Assembly: GCF_902141845.1 (NCBI RefSeq) | Contig: NZ_CABFPH010000022.1 | Coordinates: forward strand, 1-64,000 | Source of the DNA: Methylobacterium symbioticum | GTDB taxonomy: Bacteria; Pseudomonadota; Alphaproteobacteria; Rhizobiales; Beijerinckiaceae | Reading direction: 5' to 3' | Length of the DNA stretch: 64,000 nucleotides | In this document: piece after piece, positions 63,557 through 64,000 of the stretch | How positions within the stretch are numbered: the first letter of the stretch is position 1 | How the letters are laid out: each line of letters starts with the position of its first letter | Position numbers and translations under genes: made by a program | Notes under the pieces: model-generated | Databases searched by the model: none | Told to the model about the DNA's origin: nothing | What the model saw: only the letters and a program-made list of their open reading frames with translations

Positions 63557-64000
63557 TCAGTCCTGCAGCATGCGCTTGAGCAGCTCGACCTCGTCGCCGA
63601 GGACCGCGTCCTCGCCGATCTGCTTCTCGATCTTGCGCACCGCGTGGAGCACCGTGGTGTGGTCGCGGCCCCCGAAGCGGCGGCCGATCTCGGGCAGCGA
63701 GCGCAGGGTCAGCACCTTCGACAGGTACATCGCGATCTGGCGCGGCTTGACCACGGCCGCGGTCCGACGCTCCGACAGGATGTCCGAGCGCGAGACGTTG
63801 TAGCGGGACGCGACCAGCTTCTGGATGTCCTCGATCTTGATGCGCTTCGGCTCGCGGTTCTTCACGAGGTCGCGGATCGCGGTCTCGGCGGTCTCCATGG
63901 TCACGGCGGTGCCGGTCAGTGTCGCGTGGGCGAGCAGGCGGTTCACCGCGCCCTCGAGGTCGCGTCCGTTCGCCGTGATCGCCCGGGCGACATAGGCCGC
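63557..64000 (-). CDS. dnaA: Chromosomal replication initiator DnaA, C-terminal part
   Basis: The window holds the last 147 residues; the frame runs open to base 64000, so the gene continues outside. The visible part starts in the end of the AAA+ domain ([17 protein letters not shown]). It includes the linker and DNA-binding domain [74 protein letters not shown], with [11 protein letters not shown] as the DnaA-box recognition helix. DnaA opens oriC. An apparent GTG start at 63946 is internal, not real. Confidence 0.97.
   Translation of the reverse strand, partial: AAYVARAITANGRDLEGAVNRLLAHATLTGTAVTMETAETAIRDLVKNREPKRIKIEDIQKLVASRYNVSRSDILSERRTAAVVKPRQIAMYLSKVLTLRSLPEIGRRFGGRDHTTVLHAVRKIEKQIGEDAVLGDEVELLKRMLQD

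Noticed and set aside
63557-63946. A short complete gene beginning with the GTG at 63946
   Set aside because: The frame continues to base 64000 with DnaA sequence ([12 protein letters not shown]), so this is the truncated end of dnaA.

Overview
The window is high-GC bacterial chromosome. It is most likely from a member of the Hyphomicrobiales, and Methylobacteriaceae fits best. That placement is inference. It rests on very GC-rich coding sequence, the purL-bolA-grxD and dnaA/dnaN/recF clusters, a DUF1236-type protein, a Rhizobiales-style cellulose operon (bcsS/A/B/Z, a TPR protein, bcsN), two TTAA-N7-TTAA sites matching the CtrA consensus, and dispersed palindromic intergenic repeats. The first 56 bases are not genomic. 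They are an Illumina P7/TruSeq index adapter, so base 57 is a contig end. The right end cuts through dnaA.

Left third (57-22725), mainly housekeeping: a truncated DUF1236 gene, hrcA, a His-rich secreted protein, rph-rdgB-hemW, an LpoA-like lipoprotein divergent from rsmI-yraN, a single-domain response regulator, an L,D-transpeptidase, an extensin-like protein, an M3 peptidase, a coiled-coil membrane protein, a thioredoxin-reductase-like flavoprotein, grxD, bolA, purL and a membrane protein with a GHSSS elbow. It ends in a two-gene operon of a double-domain KaiC homologue and a hybrid histidine kinase, with no kaiA or kaiB nearby.

Middle (22726-56432), surface attachment: a hybrid kinase whose ATP-binding domain has lost its key motifs lies downstream of two overlapping TTAA-N7-TTAA sites. 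The cellulose operon bcsS-A-B-Z-(TPR)-N also has such a site upstream. A GGDEF-EAL protein converges on its end. After a LysR regulator comes an 11-kb gene for an Ig-repeat adhesin of about 3,680 residues, followed by its type I secretion ATPase/permease and membrane-fusion protein. The natural reading is one attachment and biofilm locus: cellulose, a giant secreted adhesin, c-di-GMP turnover and probable CtrA timing. Two PilZ-type sequences here (the BcsA tail and a small stand-alone protein) both look degenerate at the c-di-GMP-binding motifs.

Right end (56433-64000): a small regulator-like protein, repeat-bearing intergenic DNA, the small PilZ-like protein, recQ, a LysE-family exporter, recF, dnaN and the C-terminal part of dnaA. 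This is a replication-initiation neighbourhood. I saw no rRNA, tRNA, CRISPR array, insertion sequence or prophage.
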